The position numbers and the translations under genes were made by a program. 64,000 nucleotides of DNA, taken from Bryoerythrophyllum caledonicum. Its lineage: Eukaryota; Streptophyta; Bryopsida; Pottiales; Pottiaceae. This document shows, in pieces, positions 57,819 through 64,000 of the stretch. Numbering within the stretch: the first letter of the stretch is position 1; every line of letters begins with the position of its first letter. The stretch spans positions 26,366,012 to 26,430,011 of the forward strand of contig OZ020521.1 in the NCBI GenBank assembly GCA_963971425.1, read 5' to 3'. The notes below the pieces were generated by a model. The model saw only the letters and a list, made by a program, of their open reading frames with translations, was not told the origin of the DNA and did not search any database.

Positions 57819-58047
57819 TATATAGTTTAAAAAGGTACCAATAGATAAGAATATAACCACTAAGCACCGAGAGATCATATTGTGAGGTCAAACTAGTAAT
57901 ATTTTTCAACACAACAAATATCTTGATATATATATAGGTACTCCCCGAGTAAAATCATTTTTTTTTTCAAACACCTATCCTATAACTAATCCTAGGTTCA
58001 CATGCAGGTTTAGGGTATACACTACTGATATACGCTTAAGATCCGGA
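57819..58047. other. Short AT-rich spacer
   Basis: Between the TTAA element and the 3' end of the Mutator-like gene. No terminal inverted repeat or polyadenylation motif that I would trust. Confidence 0.4.
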
Positions 58048-61000
58048 CTAGGTCCAAGGATGTGTCAGGATGCCGCGTTCAAGAATCTGTTTGACCTCCT
58101 TCCAACTGAAGGTAGAAGCATGGATGAATTCTTCTGTTCGATCAATTCCACAGATACTGAGAAAGATGAAGTAGAGATGTTTACAGTGGGAGTATTGGCT
58201 CTTTCCACGGAACGCCTTCCAAGTCTTTGTAAAAGCTGGGCAGGTGCAATGAGGGAATGCACTCACCGTGACGGAGTAGGTTTTAACTTCGGGCGGATCA
58301 CCATACGAAACGAGAGAAATGTGGCACCCCAAGCCAGGACCTGGGAGCATCCTCACGGCTTTAATGGAAGCATTTAGGGAATCAACAGATGCCATGGACT
58401 TCCTTTGTTTGTCATTGCGTACTTTGGAGGTGCGCTTTACCGTCTTACCATCTCTCTTTGCACGAATTCTGCTGGCGTCCGTTGGCACTGGGATGGAACT
58501 CAGGTCTCTTGGAGGCTTGTCGTTAGTAAATAGACATCTTGAAGAAACTTGTTGCTTTTGCGGGAGTTGAAATCCAGCTGCTTCCAAATCCTCAATCTCG
58601 CCACAGGTCAGATTAGTACCCACTATGACAGGCCATACGTCCGGGATCGGAGGCCTACCGACGCCCTTCTTGTATTGAACCACCCACACACGCCTCGTAT
58701 CCTTCACACACCTTTCGATGTCATCGTTGCAGAAGTAAAAATCCATGGTTTCCAAGACATTCTTCTTTGGGTGATGGTATAAACCAGTGTATGTTGGTGC
58801 CGGGGTTGCCTTTCCACCTCTCACAATCCTCTCTACACATTTTGTCCTTGTTTTAGTGCGTTGCGCAAAACATTTCTTGGTAGAATTCTTTGGCAAGCGG
58901 GCGATATGCCACTCTGTCAATTTAGCATGAGTCTCTTCCACCGCTGTGACGCGCCGCAAATTAGATCTCCGAGTTAGAGTCGCCATTGGTGACACATGTG
59001 CCGGTCGTACATAATAGACATCATTATCAGGGATGTCGTCGTCGGCATAGACACCGTCATCATCACCAATGCCATCGTCTTCGTTGATAATGGGCAGCGG
59101 ATCTGAAGAAGTTCCTAAGGGTCCTAAAGAATGTCGAGGGCGAGAGAAGTTCACCTTATCCGGTCGATGTGACTCGTCATCGGCACCGATTGGCATGTTT
59201 GGCTTACGCTTCCGTGAACCGAACACCTCTTCCCCAGCCTTGTTTGTTGTACGGGTACAGAATTCCTCTGCCCCGGGCATTTGCAACATGGACTCCTTCA
59301 GGACACTGGCGTCGCCTGTCCTTTGAGCTTTTCTCTCGGCCACCCTAAGCTTCAGTTCTTCTTTGCTAGGTCCGGTCCCACCAACATCGCCTTTCAGGAA
59401 TTGGTGGTAGTTAACAACTTGCAAGAATCCGCGGATGTAGTCGTCTATAGTGGCGACGTATAGGTCTGCCCCTCGGTCCCCAGAGGCTTGCTTCCACTTG
59501 TTGTGCACGGTCTCCGCTAGGTTGCAAGAAGGCATCTCGGCTAGTTCGTCAATGGAAATGTTCTGCAAAAGTTGAACAATAATGTTAGGAATCAAGGACG
59601 AAGTAAGAAATGGACTAAGAGTGCACAATATTGAGAACGTAAGTGACAGTGCACGTGCCATACCGAGGTCATGAACCCGCCCCATTGACGATATCTAAAG
59701 TGCCACCATGCAATCCAGTTTGACATGGCCTCAAGCCCCTTTTCAGACACAGCTCCAGATATCCTATACCATGCCTGAAGCGCGTCGTACAATCGGTCAG
59801 CGTCCTCCATAGTTGTTGCTTCCCTATATTGTTTACAGAGGCTCTTGTGTTGCTCTTGAAATTCCTCGGCAATCCATTTTTCTGTGTACTTGATCATACT
59901 CTGCATATAGTGAAATAGGCATGTACGCTCCTTGTCCGCCATAACGTCGCCACCCCCGTAGACAGCTCTTACCGCATTCCAATTGGCCTGAGCACCGTCC
60001 GCCATGAATCCCTTGAAGCCAGGCTTCTCTATTCCGTGTCGACGCATGACATCATTGAGGTTATTCCAGAAAAGCATCTGAGCATCCTTATCCTCTGACA
60101 TCAAGTCACAGATAGCGACGGTCATCACCCTACAGTACGTAGCGTCGTAAACGTGACATCCCATTGTTGTCCAGTCCGTCAGGCGCTTGACGTGATCGAA
60201 CATCATCCATGCATTATCCAGATCATTACCCGGTTGCATCCGCTTCACAAGGTCAACGCCAGATCCCGGCCCGACCTCCGACATCTTGAAGATGAAGACC
60301 TTGGATTCTTCTCCCACAGCATGTTCCGAACCTTGACTTGGGAATTTACTGTTCTGCACAAACGCCCAAGTACTCACCGAGCGAAGTTTCAATATGGCGT
60401 CCATGACCCCGTATCTCTTTAGGTACCGGAATGTGACCACCTTGTTTCGGATGCTTGGGGAACCCATGTCTTTGCATTTGTCTAAAAAGGGAGCTAATTC
60501 CTCCACAGTCAAGATCTTCCGAGGGTCGCCTTCTTCGCGGAGCAAGAACTCTCCAAGGAGCTCCTTGCTCGCCTCCAATATGATGGCACTCTTGGTCGCA
60601 CGCGGAGTTTTTTCTACCTGCTCACTAATAAGACTACTGATCTTCTCCTTTACATCACGATAATCACCTATTTCAACAGGATGGTCGTGTACGCCTAAGT
60701 GAATACATGCACGGGTGCAGTTGCGCTTACCGAAAACGTAGTACACCACAGCACCACACGTGGCAATACATGTTGGTGGAACTCCACAGATCTTGCAAAG
60801 TAGCGTGTTCTTAGGGGCTCTCTGTCCAGCCTGTAAAGTCACTGTAATCGTTCCATCAAACTTTCTCTCGTTCACATCCGATATTCGATTAACTCGCTCA
60901 AGGTACATGCAGTCGATGTTGTCGCATTGCAGATGACCGACACACTTCGAAGTCCGAAAGTGCAGGTCGTCGTCGTTCTTGATGTTTGACGTGATTGTCT

Positions 61001-61790
61001 TTGTCCAGACATGTCCATCATACCGCTTGTCCATCCCATACATGTTACGTGCTTGAGTGGATGACGCCGTTAGTGGGGCGGGCGGCAATTCAAATATCGC
61101 ATCATGGTTGAACTCGGCGGGGAGACAGCTCACTTGCCGGTGTGGAATGGCGTCGAAGTTGAGTGTCTTCAGCGGATTCTTGCCGCCGGCACGGGTGGAC
61201 AGCCTCTTTAGACCTGCGATAACACTGACAATACTAGTATCCATTTGCTCTTCTGGGAGACAAGACTTGAGTGGTCGATAAGTAGGCATAACGGGACGAC
61301 GATGACATGACATAGGGACACTAAACTTTGGGGGGTTCAAAGGAGGCGTAGTGTCCTCGTCATCTGAAGAGAGAATGATGACTGACTCGGTGCCGGGCTC
61401 AATCTTGACCTCCACTGGAAGTTGAGGAAGAGTTTGCATGCTACACGTTGTGGACTGACGAGGGGTAAGATCAATCGATGACGAACTAATCTGTGAATCT
61501 ATGCGACCATATACTCTATACCGACCCTTCCCAAGTTTCCATTCCTTCTCAAATATATCCTTCACTACGGGCGGACTTGGTGTGGTGTAGAGCAGAGACA
61601 GACAATCATCGTCATAGACCTCCTCCTCGACACAAATACTCTCTTGAAGAAAACAAAATCGAATACTTAACGCAACACTGGTAACAGTAGCAAAACCCTC
61701 CTCGTTCAAAGGATAGGCAATAGGACAGCCAGTTCCAGCGGCACGAAGTATGACCATGGAAGACAATGCAGATGGAACAGAAGAAGCCAT
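58048..61790 (-). CDS. Mutator-like (MULE) transposase, two exons
   Basis: Exon 1 runs 61790 (MASSVPSALSS; an upstream in-frame ATG exists at 61856) to 59664. A 101-bp intron (59663-59563, GT...TTTTGCAG) is followed in phase by exon 2, 59562 to 58048, for about 1,213 codons and no stop. A long N-terminal region precedes a Cys/His zinc-binding segment (CIHLGVHDHPVEIGDYR) of the WRKY/GCM-like kind. The DDE core has YDATYCRVMTVAICDLM and FMADGAQANW with RTCLFHYMQSM; the third acidic residue probably lies in the AMSNWIAWW region. Exon 2 is acidic and low-complexity in the middle and ends with a SWIM finger (CTCPAF ... HCKHLYFI). Its role would be cut-and-paste transposition. The frame looks intact; no flanking terminal inverted repeats were recognised, so a domesticated gene is possible. 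Confidence 0.82.
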
Positions 61791-61856
61791 GGAGATATCA
61801 AGATTGGGTTGCAAGAGTGATGGTTTACGGAGAGGAACATGGATTATGAAGAACAA

Positions 61857-63073
61857 TTAGTGAGTATAAATATGGGTATCATCAAGAGACAGCGTCTGTC
61901 AGTGTTTAAAGCAAATGCACAATAATATAGTTTGGAATGTATCCAAGATTATATGAAGCAGTAATAGCTCAGCACGATGTGGAATCGAATCGAGTGACTC
62001 CTTGTAATATTTGGAAACCACCTGTCATAAGATAATATCAGGCTTGTAAAGTATTGACATGTTGGAGATTCTAGATCGACAAAAGATTGAGTAGAGCCTG
62101 GTATATCTAGATGCCACGGAATTGGAGTGTCTATGTCAGAGTCAACACTAAAAATGTGAATTGTCTCAGAACCTAAATTAAAACAATGTCCATAAAATAA
62201 TTGAACTCAAAATATATTATTCTTGAAGTAGGTGAATTAATATAGTGAGGTATTTTAAGTATAAAACATAATGTATAAAGCGAACATTAGAATATACATT
62301 AATGCACATGGTTTTACATTAGTTAGTTGAGGTTGTTTTCGTTGGCTCGAAATTAAAAATAAACGTGTTGAACAAAGAGTGTACACAATAGAATTAGCGC
62401 ATCTAATAGTGGTTTTACAGGTCATAAAGGTAATATTTATTAATAAATTGTAAGTGACGGCGGAAGACAACTACTGAGCTTTTATAAATCATGCCTATGT
62501 ATGGTCTTTCAAATATAACAATCAGGGTGATTTATATAATGGAATCATTGGAGTTCCTTACATTGGAGTTATCCGCAAAGTACCCCAAATCCTCAGTTTC
62601 TAACCTGTAAAATGGAAAAGCCAGGGTCGCCAAGTCCACTGGAAGGGTTTCACTGTAGACCTAGAATAGAACACTGGATAGACTATTTTTTGAGCCTTAG
62701 AATTCCCAAACTCGAGTTTGTGCCTGGCTTTTATTTTAAGCAATCATTGACCCTTCACATCATGCACAACTCTAGGATGTAGGATACATGCCAGAGTGTC
62801 ATGACGTTCATGATTGTTCTTGTTTTTTTTTGGGAGATTTGTGCCACTTGTGCCATAAATAACACCTCCTCAAAACCCTCAAACCCTGAATTTTTTTCAC
62901 AGAATTACTTTGCGGCTACACTCAAATACAGGTTAGATTCTCTATTGCATGAAAAAAGGAGGACAAAAGACCGGTTCCCTTTACAAATAACTCAACTAAT
63001 GTCTAGCATCTTCAAAATACGTTCAGTGCACTATGATGAGAGGAATGGGTGGGTAGAACTTGCATTTCTCTAA
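61857..63073. other. Gene-free AT-rich interval upstream of the MULE gene
   Basis: Should contain the promoter of the minus-strand transposase gene. I see no clear TATA box position, no repeat shared with the rest of the window and no convincing coding frame. The 90-codon frame at 62801-63073 has no recognisable content. Confidence 0.4.
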
Positions 63074-63378
63074 GGGCGAGTTTCCATGTAATGCCCGACC
63101 CGATTAATCACTGTAGATTCCCTACTTGCAGAATGTAGGGAATTAAATGAAGGGCCACTTCCATGTGTCACACACGTCAGCTATTATAATCAACCCAAGT
63201 GTTGTGATTAGTATATTGGGAGGAATGGGAGGTTGACAGGCTTGTAAAGATGCTCCACCATGCCTGAGATAATTCGCTACACCCGATGGTTCTTTTTCGG
63301 GTAGGGTGAATAGCTCGCTACATGGAAGTGACCCAACCCCGTCAGAGATGACGGGTCGCGCATTACATGGAACCAGGC
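63074..63378. mobile_element. Small MITE with ~25-bp inverted ends
   Basis: The left end GGGCGAGTTTCCATGTAATG and the right end (complement GCCTGGTTCCATGTAATG) pair with few mismatches and continue into GCCCGACCCG / CGGGTCGCGC. A second inner pair (CACTTCCATGTG near 63160 and CATGGAAGTG near 63325) makes the whole 305 bp a foldback. TCTAA flanks both sides (63069-63073 and 63379-63383). Non-coding. Confidence 0.8.
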
Positions 63379-63383
63379 TCTAA

Positions 63384-63790
63384 TGACTGGGAAGAGTTGG
63401 GAGATATAACATGTTGTACAAGGTGAAGATTAGCATGCAGATCAATGCTATAAACATTAAATTATTCAGTTAGGTAGGTGAGGTTCGAATATTAGACTCG
63501 CACGATGAGAACCCATGCGCGTGACATAGAATAGGAATAATTAAATATAATGAAATGAAAACACGTGTTGTAAGCAAAGACGGCGGAGAGCATCTAAATA
63601 GTTATAATGAATCTGCCAGCGTTTATCCTAATTAATAGGGCAACTGTAATTGTTTGAATAAAGAGAAATTGTTTTGTACCTCTATTACGAGTTTTTAGGG
63701 TGTATTTGATATCATCTACAACACAAGATAAATTCTAGAGGACTTTGACATTGTTGGCACACCATAGTAGATAGAACTGATATATCCCTA
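63384..63790. other. AT-rich spacer before the last gene
   Basis: No repeat or coding signal found; probably the upstream region of the frame opening at 63791. Confidence 0.35.
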
Positions 63791-64000
63791 ATGACTCGGA
63801 AAACTATTGAAGCTGCCGTAGTTCCAACGACCGTGAGGAAGCAGAAGCGGAGGAAGAGAGGCCTTTTGTTTTCAAGTAGTAAGCAACTGAAGAGGTCTGA
63901 GATGGGGAGGAGAAAGGCACATATTTCCGAAGTTGACGTTTCCGATACTGCAAAGGTGTTGTCATATGCTTCGACAGAGCGTGATTGTGATGACGAACTA
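63791..64000 (+). CDS. N-terminus of a basic protein, open at window end
   Basis: 70 codons open from an ATG (MTRKTIEAAVVPTTV) with a Lys/Arg-rich stretch (RKQKRRKRG, KQLKRSEMGRRKAHI) followed by acidic residues (ERDCDDEL). The layout, a basic start then an acidic segment, recalls exon 1-2 of the ParB-like pseudogene at 23647 (MGRKGGKKRAME ... RKKCRGRKGR then acidic). It may be a third member of that family, but only the N-terminus is visible and the resemblance is mainly compositional. Confidence 0.4.
   Translation, partial: MTRKTIEAAVVPTTVRKQKRRKRGLLFSSSKQLKRSEMGRRKAHISEVDVSDTAKVLSYASTERDCDDEL

Noticed and set aside
62801-63073. 90-residue frame with a hydrophobic start
   Set aside because: Low-complexity beginning, no domain, and it runs into the border of the MITE at 63074; no splice or neighbour evidence.

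Overview
The window reads as a transposon-rich nuclear interval of a plant. Spliceosomal introns, a TNP2-type CACTA transposase, a SWIM-type Mutator-like transposase and several Ty3/gypsy elements with long LTRs and TGGCGCC-like primer sites all fit this. I saw no rRNA or tRNA gene and no clear housekeeping gene. The unusual mix, including a chromodomain retroelement with a fungal/vertebrate-like pol, makes a non-flowering land plant plausible, but I cannot name the species.

Layout. 1-1426 is the end of a long LTR (family B). 1640-11724 is a distinctive unit: a large multi-exon gene (3505-11724) whose introns carry at least 20 copies of a near-perfect palindrome, core TTAGCTCGAGTCGAGCTAA. Its frame runs in phase across five introns and links a ParB-like domain, a possible degenerate methyltransferase domain, an acidic/coiled-coil linker and an FCP1-like phosphatase domain. 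It is broken only by stops of the C-to-T type. About 11.9-20.9 kb is a CACTA element with an intact-looking TNP2 transposase (15789-19705), a divergent second gene with one stop (13445-14239), a TTAA-flanked non-autonomous element between them, and subterminal TGACTAC/GTAGTCA repeats.

20884-22165 is a near-identical copy of a nested retroelement junction that recurs at 35197-36483. 22200-22725 is a truncated TTAA-type element. 23647-28040 is a second, pseudogenised ParB-like gene, split by a 2.77-kb solo LTR (family B) with a perfect 5-bp target duplication. 28089-33342 is a chromovirus (D) with young LTRs and a Tf1-like self-complementary primer site. 33343-41043 is a partial Ty3 element (A) carrying a nested B solo LTR. 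41044-50005 holds nested and inverted copies of a third gag-bearing family (C). 50006-56433 holds two more B copies in opposite orientation. 56882-57814 is a complete TTAA-flanked element. 58048-61790 (minus) is an intact two-exon Mutator-like transposase gene. 63074-63378 is a small MITE, and 63791-64000 is the start of another basic-N-terminus gene running out of the window.

The genes do not form a pathway. The architecture is element inside element, with two loci (perhaps three) of a ParB-like family as the least familiar component.
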